From Lepus europaeus (Eukaryota > Chordata > Mammalia > Lagomorpha > Leporidae): a stretch of 64,000 nucleotides of DNA. Both the position numbers and the translations under genes were made by a program. The DNA is taken from the NCBI RefSeq assembly GCF_033115175.1, contig NC_084831.1, positions 11,566,540-11,630,539 of the forward strand. The letters are read 5' to 3'. Shown one piece after another: positions 9,093-20,000 of this stretch (the first letter of the stretch is position 1; each line of letters opens with the position of its first letter). The notes under the pieces were generated by a model that saw only the letters and a program-made list of their open reading frames with translations, made no database searches and had not been told where the DNA came from.

Positions 9093-9471
9093 TGATGGAA
9101 GAAGGACATAAGCCTCAGCCATTGTCCCTCATTGCCCAAAGGAGATAAACTTTGGATGTATTCCTTGCCCTTGAAACTCAATTGGGTCTCATACCCTATG
9201 GCCTGCATACCCCACCCTGCATTATTTTCCAGGTTCCCAAGGCCCTGCCCAGTTCCTGGAACTCCCCTCCCTGCTGCCCTTTACCCCCACCCCAGCCCCA
9301 GCCCTCCTTAAAAAGGCCTGGACTTGGGGGTCAGGGCCTTTTGCCACGTGCTCCATCCTGTACACGCGGGCAGTGGGTCACCCACTCTTCGGCTTTGTTT
9401 TCTCTGAATGAATTCGGTCTGGCTGTAGATCCGTGCACTGCCTCCTCTCTACCCTGAGACTCTTCCTAACA
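9093..9471 (+). mobile_element. 3' LTR of the endogenous retrovirus
   Basis: This uninterrupted LTR runs from TGATGGAAG (9093) to CTTCCTAACA (9471). It includes a TTAAAAAG promoter core (9308-9315) followed by gcctggacttggggg. It aligns with 6576-6867 plus 7860-7931, apart from a short extra stretch around 9425-9440 (tagatccgtgcactg). The flanks acagg (5') and acggg (3') may be a decayed 5-bp target duplication. Confidence 0.88.
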
Positions 9472-9518
9472 ACGGGGGATGTGTACATTGCCTAGCAACG
9501 GGGGATGTGTGCATTGCC
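9471..9518. repeat. 26-bp tandem duplication
   Basis: Two near-identical units beginning aacgggggatgtgt lie at 9471-9496 and 9497-9518, immediately after the 3' LTR. Confidence 0.85.
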
Positions 9519-10309
9519 AATGTGGTTTTGTTTCAAATGGCAGGAGGTGATGGAGGGGTCGGAGGTCCCTTTACCAGGTTTCCCCCAAAACCCCAAACTT
9601 AGAAACCTCTCGTTCTACTTCCCTGTTCTTTTCTGAGGGTTCTGCCTGAACAGCGGGTCCCGTCACATGTAAGGTTCCTGCCTCCCCAGTGAGTGACTCA
9701 GAACATGGTCACCAGCCGTTCCGAAGGCCACGTCTGTCTGCCCTCACCCACGCAGCTTGCCCCAGACCCCTGACCTGGGAGTCAGACTGCTGACCCCTTG
9801 CTCAGCTGCCTACGGTCAGCTTTCTCTCTGCCGAAGGCTGCAGCGTTTGGCCTCGTGGGGGCGGGCAGTGGACTCACGTTGGATCGGTAACACTGCTCAG
9901 GTCCTTCGAGCTTTAGCTGAGGACAGTGTGGCCACCTGGCCCGTGAGTGTCTCTTCTGGGCTGAGCCTGGTGCTTGGCACAGTTGATCAATACCTTGGAG
10001 AAGAGCAGAACCGTGCTGGTGGGGTCCCAGTGGGGTCCCCAGCAAGAAGAAACACAAAGAAAATGTGGCAGAGGTGGTGACCGCCAGGTGGCACCAGATC
10101 CCCATCTTAGAGCCAGGCTGGGCGTGGCAGGTGCCGCGGCAAAGGCATCCGCTGAGGACGCTGGAGAAAACACACGCAGTCGAAGCTCCCCTGAGACAGG
10201 AATTCAGTATACAGGATGGGGTCTTAACCAGCCCGAACACCTGCCCCTACTTCATTTTAAAACCCATCAGTTGCTTTAATAATAATAATAAAAGCGTTAA
10301 ATTGCTCTT
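9519..10309. other. Unique intergenic DNA, no gene seen
   Basis: Non-repetitive sequence with one consensus AP-1 heptamer (TGACTCA, 9694-9700) and an (AAT)n-like short run near 10278-10290. No coding signal is recognised. Confidence 0.55.
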
Positions 10310-10325
10310 AGAAATCTGGTAACTT

Positions 10326-10600
10326 GGCCGGCGCCGTGGCTCAACAGGCTAATCCTCTGCCTTGCGGCGCCGGCACACCGGGTTCTAGTCCCAGTTGGGG
10401 CGCCGGATTCTGTCCCGGTTGCCCCTCTTCAGGCCAGCTCTCTGCTGTGGCCCGGGAAGGCAGTGGGGGATGGCCCAAGTGCTTGGGCCCTGCACCGCAT
10501 GGGAGACCAGGAGAAGAACCTGGCTCCTGGCTTCAGATTGGCGCGATGCGCTCACTATCCACTCTGCCTGTCAAAAAAAAAAAAAAAAAAAAAAAAAGAA
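10326..10600 (+). mobile_element. CSINE2, sense, internally deleted, 16-bp target duplication
   Basis: The head ggccggcgccg starts at 10326 and the element ends in a poly-A run. The perfect duplication AGAAATCTGGTAACTT lies at 10310-10325 and 10601-10616. Between 'gattggcgcgatgcg' and 'ctcactatccactctg' it lacks the roughly 50-60 nt 'gaaccaacgg...ctttctctct' segment found in sister copies. The perfect duplication and long poly-A suggest a recent insertion. Confidence 0.96.
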
Positions 10601-10707
10601 AGAAATCTGGTAACTTACACCCATAAAATATGAAAATTTAAATTCTCACAAGTGTTTTGATGTTACTGACAAACTTATTAAGATCTCAGCTTAAAAATCA
10701 CAAGTCT

Positions 10708-11037
10708 GGGGGCTGGCGCTGCGGTGTAGCAGGTAAGGCCGCCTCCGGCAGTGCTGGTGTCCCATATGGGCGCCGGTTTGAGACCCAGCTGCTCCACTTC
10801 CAACTCAGCTCCCTGCTATGGCCTGGGATAGCAATAGAGGATGGGCCAAGTCCTTAGGCCCCTGCACCCATGTGGGAGACCCGGAAGAAGCTCCCAGTTT
10901 CAGATTGGTGCAGCTCCAGCCGGTGCAGCCATCTGGGGAGTGAACCAGCGGAGGGAAGACTTCTCTCTCTTTCTCTCTGCTTCCCCTTCTCGCTCTGTGT
11001 AACTTTGACTTTCAAGTAAATAAATAAATCTTCTAAA
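10708..11037 (+). mobile_element. CSINE, sense, full length
   Basis: The head gggggctggcgctgcgg and tail aagtaaataaataaatctt are present. The near-perfect 15-bp duplication aaaaatcacaagtct (10693-10707) and aaaaatcagaagtct (11038-11052) flanks it. Confidence 0.95.
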
Positions 11038-11084
11038 AAAAATCAGAAGTCTAAATCAATCAATGATTTGCTTATGGATTTTCT

Positions 11085-11134
11085 TTATTTTTAAAAAAGA
11101 TTTATTTATTTATTTGAAAGGCAGAACTACAGAG

Positions 11135-11175
<41 letters not shown>

Positions 11176-11392
11176 GCTCTTCCATTCTTTGGTTCACTCC
11201 CCAGATGACCCCAATGGCCAGAGCTGGGATGATCTGAAGCCAGGAGCCAGGAGCTTCTTCCAGGTCACATCCTCTACTGCTTTCCCAGGCCACAGCAGAG
11301 AGCTGGGTTGGAAGAGGAGCAGCCAGGACTCGAACTGGTACCCATATAGGATGCCGGCACTGCAGGCAGAGGCTTATGCCACAGCGCCAGCA
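11085..11392 (-). mobile_element. CSINE, antisense, with (AG)n
   Basis: The reversed tail (ttttaaaaaagatttatttattt), an expanded (AG)n run at about 11138-11172, then the body to the head (ccacagcgccagcactgcc). Confidence 0.93.
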
Positions 11393-12036
11393 CTGCCAAG
11401 TTTTCTTCTCGGGGCTGTGAGACCTGGCTGGGTTTTACCCCAAGGAAGTACAGTCTGGGGACATTTCTTAGGCTACTGTGCTGGGGTCTTGCGATGCTGG
11501 GTTGGAGCCAGTGGGGGGCCCCGCCCTGAAGTGCTGAGATGTAAGGTTCCGAGGTCACGTGGTGGCCCCCCCCCCCCCGAGCAGCAGAATGTGTCGCCAA
11601 GTCCCATGGGGCCCCACTCGTACCCTGCCCAGTGTCTGCTCTGGGGGCCAAGAGAGAACCCAGTGTCATACCACCTACCACGTGCAGGGCTCTGAGCCAC
11701 CGGCATCAGACAGGTTAATTAATCAAGTCCTCCCAGGGACCTGGTTTTTTTGGGCTATAACATGTGAAATTGCCATTTTTATAGATTAAAAAATAGTCCA
11801 AGTTGGCTTGAATCAGCCTATATTATTATGCTTGTTGATCTGAAAATACTCCACCCCCTAAGATAGGGCCCCTGGTGCATTGAATATTCGAAGTTGAAGG
11901 CATTTGAGCCCCCACAGCCAAGGGAGGGGCTCTCTGACCTTGAACGGGGTCATCAGAGCCTCATGGGGGCGGTGCCCTCCCTGCCCCCAGAGGATGGCAG
12001 CATCCTTACCTCCCAAGACAGGAGGCCACCGAGGGG
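11393..12036. other. Unique intergenic DNA, no gene seen
   Basis: The stretch contains a (C)10 run near 11569 and an AT-rich patch at 11745-11835. I recognise nothing else. Confidence 0.5.
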
Positions 12037-12312
12037 AGCCGGCAACGCCCGCATCCCACATGGGCGCCGGTTTGAGTCCCTGCTGCTCCACTCCAATCCA
12101 ACTCCTTGCTGATGGCCTGGGAAGGCATCGGAAGATGGCCCAAATGCTTGGGCCCCTGCACCCACGTGGGAGACCCGGATGTAGTTCTAGGCTCCTGGCT
12201 TTGCCCTGGCCCAGCCCTGGCTGTTGTGGCCATTTGGGTGGTGAACCAGGGGACAGGAGGTCTCTCTCTCCACCTCTCTACCTTTCAGACAAATAAATCT
12301 TCTTTAAAAAGG
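12037..12312 (+). mobile_element. CSINE, sense, slightly 5'-truncated
   Basis: It begins near gagccggcaacgccc and retains 'gggcgccggtttgagtccc', 'gggagacccgg', 'gtgaaccagg' and the tail caaataaatctt. Confidence 0.9.
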
Positions 12313-12371
12313 TCGTTTGAGAAGAGCTCCCATGAGTCCAACCCGGAGGCTTTATAAGAAAAGGGAGATGA

Positions 12372-12800
12372 GACAGACACACATGCACACACGCACATGT
12401 CATACACTCATGTACACATGCTACCACACATACGTAATGCACACACACACACCACATACACACACACCACATACACACATACACACACACACCACATACC
12501 ACATACACACACACACCACATACCACATACACACACATACATACACACACCACATACCATATACACACATACACACACACCACACAACACACACATCACA
12601 TACACACATACACGTCATACACTCATGTACACATGCTACCACACATACGTAATGCACACCCATACACACACCACATACACACACACCACATACACACATA
12701 CACACACATACCACATATACACATACACACACTCGCACACATGTCATACACTCATGTACACATGCTACCACACATGCGTAATGCACACCCATACACACAG
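12372..12800. repeat. Compound (CA)n / (ACACAT)n array with a higher-order unit
   Basis: About 430 bp of CA-rich sequence. A complex 45-bp segment starting gtcatacactcatgtac is repeated three times (starts about 12399, 12614 and 12743), showing block duplication within the microsatellite. Confidence 0.93.
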
Positions 12801-14180
12801 GTGCAGGTGGCAGTGGGGGAGGGGAGGGGAGGGGAGAAGGGAAAGGTGGGGGGGCAGCAGGGGAGGACATGTGGGCCAGGCCAGGGTGGGACTGGCTCTG
12901 GGAGTCTCCAGGGAGTGAGGGGTGAATGTGGTTGGGAAACGGGGCTGATGGTGGAGCACCCGGGGTATCAGCCAGGGGGCCACGGGCCAAGGTGCTGCCG
13001 CCAGCGCGTCCAAGGGCTGGGACCCTCAGACAGGAACCGGCACAGAGAGGGAGGCTCCGGGGACTCACACCCAGGGAAGAGGTGCATTCCTGATGTCTAG
13101 ACGGCCCCTTCCACCCGAGCACCCAGACGCTGCGTTGGGCTAAGGACCTGCACTGCTCCCAGACCCACGTTCAACAATTCCACCATTTTAACAGTTCCCA
13201 TGGTTTTTACCAATTCAGCACCCCGAGAGTCCCTAACCCCACATTCGAAGGGCCGAAGTTTCTGCCTTATTCTTTCCCATCCTAAGCATCTCCGAAAAGG
13301 CGAAGAAGAACTTGGAAGCTCGCAGGTGCAGGTGTGGCAGTCGCCACCTGCCGAGGTGCCTCTGCGCCTGGCATCCTGTAATTTGCAGATTCCGTGATTA
13401 ACCTCAGGAAGGCGCTGCGTGTGTGGGTGGGGAAGGCAGGACAGGTCTGGGTGCCTCAGCACCCCCCGCCCCCCGTGTCAACTTCCCGAGGGCTGGGTGA
13501 AGAAGAGGCATCAGGAAATAGTTCCAGCATGACCGAATGTTTGGGCAGAGAGAACAGGGCTGGCTGGGGGTGCGGGTGGGGGCCGGGGGCGGTCCTGGCC
13601 AGGTGCAGCCCTGGGATGGGCCAAGTTCAGAGGAAATGGTCGAGGGCACACACAGGGAGGCCCACCCACGGCTGAGATGAAAGCCCGGGCATCGGAAGCG
13701 CGACCTTGCCGCCGCGGCTGAGCGGGATCTCTGATGCGGTCCCCCGGCTGCCGGAAGCCAGGAGGCAGCACGACCGGGGGTGGCCGACTGGTGGCTTTTT
13801 TTTTTTTTTAATAAATTAATTGTGTTTACTTGGAAACATCCGGAATGTCAACACAGCAGCTGCCACTTGTGTGTGTGATTACAATGTGGGACTCACTTAG
13901 CAACAGACCTCATGGACACCGCAGCAGAGACAACTAAGGGGAAGAACCCACCGTCCGCACGGAGGGCCGGTTTGTGCCGAGCAGAAAGAACCCACTGTGC
14001 ACTTCTGTGCCGGTTCACACCGCGCGCTCTGCCAGGCAGGGTCGGTGGCTGCAAACACACACAGGGCACCCAAAGACCCGCTCCGTGCTGTGTTGACTGC
14101 ACAAAAGAAGACACTGGACAGTTGAAAACCAAACGGACACAGCCTGACATTGCAATTTTTTTTTTAAAAGGAGTGGGTCG
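12801..14180. other. Unique intergenic DNA, no gene seen
   Basis: It starts with a (GGGGA)n-like run near 12817-12845. The rest is non-repetitive apart from T/A runs at about 13796-13812 and 14157-14168. Open frames show no recognisable domain. Confidence 0.5.
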
Positions 14181-14505
14181 GGGTCGGCGCTGTGGCACAG
14201 TAGGCTAAGCCTCCGCCTGCAGCCCCAGCACCCCATATGGGCGCCGGTTCGAGATCCGGCTGCTCTACTTCCAATCCAGCTCTCTGCTGTGGCCTGGGAA
14301 AGCAGTGGAAGATGGCCCAAGTGCTTGGGCCCCTGCACCCGCGTGGGAGACCCGGGAGAAGCTCCTGGCTCCTGGCTTTGACCTGTTCCAGCCCCAGCCA
14401 TTCCAGCTATTTGGGGGACTGGAACTTCGAATGGAAGATCTTTCTGGTTCTCCTTCTCTCTCTGTAACTCTGCTTTTGAAACAAATAAAACAAATCTACA
14501 AAAAA
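14181..14505 (+). mobile_element. CSINE, sense, full length
   Basis: The head gggtcggcgctgtggcac, B-box ggttcgagatccgg and tail aaacaaataaaacaaatct are all recognisable. Confidence 0.93.
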
Positions 14506-15183
14506 TTTCTTCCCTCGTGAACTGACTCCAAAACATCACATTTCTTGATCGCTGGACCAGCGGCTTCCTGGGAGAGTTGACACCGGGCACATTGGCTTTC
14601 GGCCCAGTGGTTCCCGGGGAGCTCTTGCTGCCTCCCTGGTGCGGCAGGGGCTGGGCAGGACTTGGGCCGCCTCGGAGGGGAGTCCCGAGGGAGCTCCTGC
14701 TCCGTGCCTCTGGCCGGTTCCCTGTGGACTGTGGCAGCTTTCTGAGAGAGCAGGGAAAGGACAGGGTTTTACGGCTGCACCCAAAGAGGAGCCCCCTCCG
14801 CCAGCCGCACCGTGGGCTGTGGGGGGCAGAGGGCTCCTGGCCAACTGTGGATGTCTCTGTTCCGGTGCCACTATGGGGTCAGAGGCGACAGTCACTGTGG
14901 ATGGTTCCGAATTGTTGAAGTGGGGGACCTCACAGGTGGGCTAGAGATGGACACTCAGAGCCTAGCAGGTGCCAGGCGGCTCTGGATGTGGTTGGGGGAT
15001 GGGGGGATGGGCCAGAGCGGGCCGGAGGAGTCGCTGCCGCGATCGCTCTCACCCCATCACTGTAGACCCGGAATTCCACCTTCAGCCTCCCCGTCCCCCG
15101 GACCGCGGCCTGCGGCCCAGCTTCCCAACGTTTCCACGTCCATGTCCTACCTGGGTTATTAGTCCCCTGATGTTTCCTAACGT
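14506..15183. other. Unique intergenic DNA, no gene seen
   Basis: A GC-rich stretch without repeats I recognise. Confidence 0.5.
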
Positions 15184-15200
15184 CAAGTGAATCTGTTTTT

Positions 15201-15210
15201 TGTTTTTGTT

Positions 15211-15252
<42 letters not shown>

Positions 15253-15575
15253 CAGAGTGGATAGTGATAGAGAGAGACAGAGAGAAAGGTCTTCCTTTTG
15301 CCATTGGTTCACCCTCCAATGGCCGCCACGGCCGGCGCGCTGCAACCTGCACATCGCGCTGATCTGAAGGCAGGAGCCAGGTGCTTCTCCTGGTCTCCCA
15401 TGGGGTGCAGGGCCCAAGGACTTGGGCCATCCTCCACTGCCTTCCCGGGCCACAGCAGAGAGCTGGCCTGGAAGAGGGGCAACCGGGACAGAATCCGGCA
15501 CCCCGACCAGGACTAGAACCCAATGTGCTGGCACCGCTAGGAGGAGGATTAGCCTGTTGAGCCGCGGTGCCGGCC
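15201..15575 (-). mobile_element. CSINE2, antisense, with (TA)n and 17-bp target duplication
   Basis: The perfect duplication CAAGTGAATCTGTTTTT lies at 15184-15200 and 15576-15592. The tail side carries a (TA)n microsatellite (15213-15246). The body ends at the head gccgcggtgccggc. This is among the youngest insertions in the window, judged by the intact duplication. Confidence 0.97.
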
Positions 15576-15592
15576 CAAGTGAATCTGTTTTT

Positions 15593-15924
15593 AGACTTGT
15601 GGCTAAGATGGAAATTCTGGGTCACTGCTATCGATGAAACACCAACGTCGCTTCCCTAAGCAGATTTCTATAAAATGCACGTCGGGCGAGTGCAGGCACT
15701 TTTAGAGAAGTCAGGCAGCGATTCTGAGAGCCTGAGGTCTGATCTTTCCTCTGCCGGAGAGGAGACCGGCCGCACTAGGAGAAGACACGGAGCAGACTCA
15801 GGCTTCCACCAGGGGGCGCTCAGACGCAACAGCCCTGACACAGGCAGGGCTCACACACAGTTTAACGCTGGGTCCACTGCCCCAGGCCCCCTAAAGCCCA
15901 TGGGGGAACACTAGCTTCACGTTT
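15593..15924. other. Unique intergenic DNA, no gene seen
   Basis: A short non-repetitive interval between two antisense SINEs. Confidence 0.45.
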
Positions 15925-15927
15925 TTC

Positions 15928-16245
15928 GCTTTTTAAAGAGCCATTTATTTATTTGAAAGGCAGAGTTAGAGAGAGAGCAAGATCTTCCATCCACTGGTTC
16001 ACTCCCCAGATGGCCACAAGAGCCAGGGCTGGGCCAGGCTAAAGCCAGGAGCCAGAAACTCTATCCGGGTCTCCAACATGGGTGGCAGGGACCCAAGCAC
16101 TTGAGCCATCTTCTGTTACTTTCCTGGCTGCATTAGCAAGAAGCCGGATCAGAAGTGGAGCAGCCGGGACTCCAGCCCGGTTCTCTGGTAACGGCTGCGG
16201 CATTGTAGGCAGCGGCTGCACCTGCTGCACCACAGTGCTGGCCGC
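15928..16245 (-). mobile_element. CSINE, antisense, diverged
   Basis: The reversed tail (ttttaaagagccatttatttatttg), body (catccactggttcactccccag) and head (ccacagtgctggcc) are present. Flanks beginning ctagc on each side may be a decayed target duplication. Confidence 0.88.
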
Positions 16246-16610
16246 TAGCCATGTTTCTGACACGCTGAAGAGCCATGATTGAGACTCACCGGGGCTGGGC
16301 CGCTCTGAACAAGCTGGCTGAGCTGGAAGTCTTAGGGTGAAAGATGATTGGTGCTGTTTGGAGGGAGGGAGGCAGCGCGATGGGTGCCGGGGGATCACGG
16401 GGCAAGGGGGCTGGGAGAAGACCTAGGGGGGAGGGGTGCCTCCACCATCGGGGAAGCCGCTTTCATGGCAGGTGGATGCAAGTCTGCCCTGTGCTCACGT
16501 CCCGGGGAAGGACGTGACCTGAATCCTCCAGGGTGCTGGCTGCAGACGCACCCCGGGGACGGGACTGGGTACAGGGCGCTGGGTTTTCCTTTTTGGCAAC
16601 CCCAGGGAGC
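16246..16610. other. Unique intergenic DNA, no gene seen
   Basis: A non-repetitive interval preceding the 23-bp minisatellite. Confidence 0.45.
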
Positions 16611-17139
16611 CACACCGATGCTCAGGCCGTGCCCACACCGACGCTCAGGCCGTGCCCACACCGACGCTCAGGCCGTGTTCACACCGACGCTCAGGCCGTG
16701 CCCACACCGACGCTCAGGCCGTGCTCACACCGACGCTCAGGCCGTGCTCACACCGACGCTCAGGCCGCGTCCACACCGACGCTCAGGCCGTGCCCACACC
16801 GACGCTCAGGCCGTGTCCACACTGATGCTCAGGCCGTGCCCACACCGACGCTCAGGCCGTGTTCACACCGACGCTCAGGCCGTGCCCACACCGACGCTCA
16901 GGCCGTGTACACACCGACGCTCAGGCCGTGTTCACAATGACGCTCAGGCTGTGCCCACACCGACGCTCAGGCCGTGTCCACACCGACGCTCAGGCCGTGC
17001 TCACACCGATGCTCAGGCCATGCCCACACCGACGCTCAGGCCGTGTTCACACCGATTCTCAGGCCGTGTTCACAATGACGCTCAGGCCGTGCCCACACCG
17101 ACGCTCAGGCCGTGTTCACACCGACGCTCAGGCCACGCA
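16611..17139. repeat. 23-bp minisatellite, 23 units
   Basis: The unit is cacaccgacgctcaggccgt plus 3 variable bases (gcc, gtt, gct, gtc). Starts at 16611, 16634, 16657 and so on to 17117 stay in exact 23-bp register with no indel. Because 23 is not a multiple of 3, the plus strand reads through all three frames in turn, producing long but meaningless Thr/Arg/Pro-rich open frames. CpG content is high. Confidence 0.97.
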
Positions 17140-17214
17140 CACTGCACTCCCTCAGTGACAGGGGCCGGGGCCTGGCTTTTCCCACAGGGGACTTCCTCTT
17201 GCCCTTGAGCCATG

Positions 17215-17236
17215 GAGAATTTCATGTCAGAGTTAC

Positions 17237-17284
<48 letters not shown>

Positions 17285-17524
17285 CCTCCATCCACTGGTT
17301 CACTCTCCAAATGGCCAAAATAGCCAGGCCGAAGCCAGGAACCTGCCAGGGCTCCCACATGGGTGCAGGGGCCCAAGCACTTGAGCCTCACCTGCTGCCT
17401 CCCCGGTGCACATTAGCAGGGAGCTGGCCTGCAAGGGGGCAGCCGAGACTTGCACCAGGCGCTTTGACACTGGATGAGGGCATCCTGAGCCACGGCTTAA
17501 CCGCTGTGCCACGACGCCTGCCCC
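17215..17524 (-). mobile_element. CSINE, antisense, with (AG)n
   Basis: An (AG)n run at about 17239-17281, then 'catccactggttcactctccaaatgg' and the body to the head (gtgccacgacgcctgcccc). Confidence 0.9.
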
Positions 17525-17672
17525 GAAGCCCACCGTTTCATTTCATTTTCCATGAACAAAATTGAAGTCCCTGGGGGTGGTTCAAAAAGTCCATGAGAAA
17601 TTGAATGAAAAGATGATGTACATTTTCCACCCCCCCCCCCAGTAGATGGAGTTTTCCAGTAAAAATGGGATC

Positions 17673-18009
17673 AGGACTGGCACTGTGGCACAGTGGGCTA
17701 AGCCTCTGCCTATGGCGCCGGCTTCCCATATGGGCGCCGGTTTGCGTCCCGGCTGCTCCTCTTCTGATCCAGTTCCCTGCTTATGGCCTGGGAAAGCAGT
17801 AGAAGATGGCCCAAGTCCTCGGGTCCCTGCACCCACGTGAGAGACTTGGAAGAAGCTCCTGGCTCCTGGCTTTGGATCGGTGCAGCTCCAGCTGTTGTGA
17901 CCATTTGGGGAGTGAACCAGCAGATGGAAAATCTCTCTCTCTACCACTGCCTCTGCCTCTCCTGGTCTGTAACTCTGCCTCTCAAATAAATGAATAAAAT
18001 CTTTTAAAA
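17673..18009 (+). mobile_element. CSINE, sense, with 12-bp target duplication
   Basis: The perfect duplication AAAAATGGGATC lies at 17661-17672 and 18010-18021. The body carries 'gggcgccggtttgcgtcccgg' and ends in ataaatgaataaaatctttt. Confidence 0.95.
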
Positions 18010-18768
18010 AAAAATGGGATCCCACTAGTATCGTATCTTTCATTCTGCAACTTGCTCTTGTTGGCTGCCATTACTCGTGGGCAGTACTTCGCGCTGGGCA
18101 CAGGGTTGGGCTCTGGAGTGAGGGCGAAGAGCAAGTCGTGAACGGTAACTGCTGACCCGGGGCTCACGCTGCAGAGAGCTGGCAGAGCAGTCAGCGCGGC
18201 GTAAATGAGATAATTACAGGCTGCTCCGTGCATGGGGCAGACACGGGCAGGATGTGGTCGTAGAGGACGGGGTGGCCCCCGGGGGCTCCTGGGAAGAGGT
18301 GACACTGAGGGGAGCCCTCAGGAAGGGGACAGGCATGCATCTGGGGGAGCCGAGAGTCAGTCCTACGGGCAGAGGGGGAGAGGGGCAGGAGCGCTCCTGC
18401 CCAGGCGACTCCCACCCGGCTCCAGCCCCCGGGCAGTGCAGGCTCAGGGCCATCCTGGGAAATCCCCCGCCTCAGCAAATGTCAAGGTCGTGATGAAATA
18501 CAGGACCAGAAGTAGCCAGGGAGTCACGAGGCCCGGGTGCGACCCACGCGCTCGGCTTTTCCTTTGCTTGGGCGCACAGTATGCTGGCGGCAGGGGGATC
18601 CCAGTAAAAGCCACGAGTGGGTGACGGTGGCATGCCGGCGATTTTGGTCATGGTACTCTGGTTATTCCGAATGCCTAGGAGACGGGCAAGGACGTCATGA
18701 CTGAGCTAAACACTAAGTGGTCTGGATGTGTGCGAGATACATGCAAAAGAGATTCGTGTAAGCTATAG

Positions 18769-18792
18769 ACACACACACACACACACACACAC
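18769..18792. repeat. (AC)12 microsatellite
   Basis: An uninterrupted dinucleotide run. Confidence 0.95.
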
Positions 18793-19179
18793 GGAGCGAG
18801 GGAGGAAGGTGGGGCAGGGGAGGACACATGATACCGTAGGCAGGTGTTGCTATAGGCAGATTAAGGGGGCCTGGACGAAGGGTGATGGGAATGACCGAGG
18901 AAGGAGTACGGTGGTGACACAGAGAGGCCGTAACAGGAGAGACAGCGTCCACCAAAGGAAGGGGTGGTGGCACTCTGCTGGGATGATGGCAGCCAGTGTC
19001 ACGGTGAAAATCCCACCCAGACGCCTGTGACTCCCGAGTGGAGACCCCCTTAGCCCTGACTGCATCCCCGCACCCCAGTCCCACCGTGCCTGCTGGTCCC
19101 CCAGAACCCCTTGTCTGGTCAGTGGTTCTCAAACCCAACTTGTTCAGAAGAAAGAGAGAAAGAAATCATGGCTTTGGCT

Positions 19180-19315
19180 AAGTTCCCTACTCTGGGCCTC
19201 AGTTTCTTCATCTGGAAAATGGGACTGGCCACAGGACCAACCTCACGACTGGTCGTAAGGGTTGCAGGAGAGGACTCACATAGGGCAGGGTTTGGCAGTG
19301 TTGAGAGAGTTCCTG
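19180..19315 (+). mobile_element. MIR fragment, sense
   Basis: The segment 'gggcctcagtttcttcatct' followed by 'ggaaaatggg' is the conserved MIR core in sense orientation, with a degraded 3' part. Confidence 0.7.
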
Positions 19316-19759
19316 GGTTGTGCAATGAGGGGTGTGCGTGGACGCCACTGGCGTCTGGGGGGTGCAGAGGCCAGGGATGTGGCTAAATGTCCTGAAATGT
19401 GCCGGACGACCCCATAACCGAGACTTATCTGGTCCCAAGTGCCGAGAGTGCCAAGACTGCGAACTCCCCAGTACGAGGCACGCCAGGCAGAGCCGCAGAG
19501 CTCGATAAATGTGAGTGTGACTATTAGTATAAAACTGCTCTCCAAACAAGCTCCGACCCCCTTCAGCCATTTTTCCCCTCTGAGAAGTCCCACCATCCAC
19601 CCTGATGGGCCCTCGGTTGTCTCTCGGGAGTTGCAGGAAATCGGCTTCCAGACCTCCCTCGGATACCCAAACCTGCAGCCACTCGAGTGCTGGCTCAGCT
19701 CCCCACCACTACAGCTGAGCCCCCGGCCCCAGGCTACCACACAAAGGAGGGGCCCTGAC

Positions 19760-20000
19760 TCTTGCTGACAGTTTTGGAGGTTCACAGTCCAAGATCAGGC
19801 AGCCATGCTGGTCTGGAATCTGAAGAGAGTGGTGGGCTGTGTGGCAGCTGCAGAAGGGCCCCGCGGTGAGCTGGGAAGCAGAGAGAGCCACTGCCACCAA
19901 CCAGGTGTCAGAGCCAGTACTCTCCCAAGAGCTACCTTCCAAGGGACACACCCCCGGACCTCCCACTAGGCCCCGCCCACTAGGCCTCGCCTCCAGGTAC
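19760..20000 (-). mobile_element. Possible MaLR/ERVL-type LTR fragment, antisense
   Basis: 'gacagttttggaggttcacagtccaagatc' (shown in part) and later 'cctcccactaggccccgcc' resemble the antisense 3' half of MLT1-like LTRs. The match is weak. Confidence 0.3.

Noticed and set aside
6576..9471. Functional retroviral genes between the LTRs
   Set aside because: The interior is under 1 kb after removing the SINE, and no protease, polymerase or envelope motif is seen.
10708..11037. tRNA genes suggested by A/B-box-like sequence (ggttcgagtcc) in many places
   Set aside because: These are the tRNA-derived heads of CSINE copies, without a foldable intact tRNA.
16348..17208. 286-codon His/Arg/Thr-rich repeat frame
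   Set aside because: It is the 23-bp minisatellite cycling through frames.
19760..20000. Confident MaLR LTR call
   Set aside because: Only two short motifs resemble MLT1-type LTRs, so it is listed at low confidence and not used in any finding.
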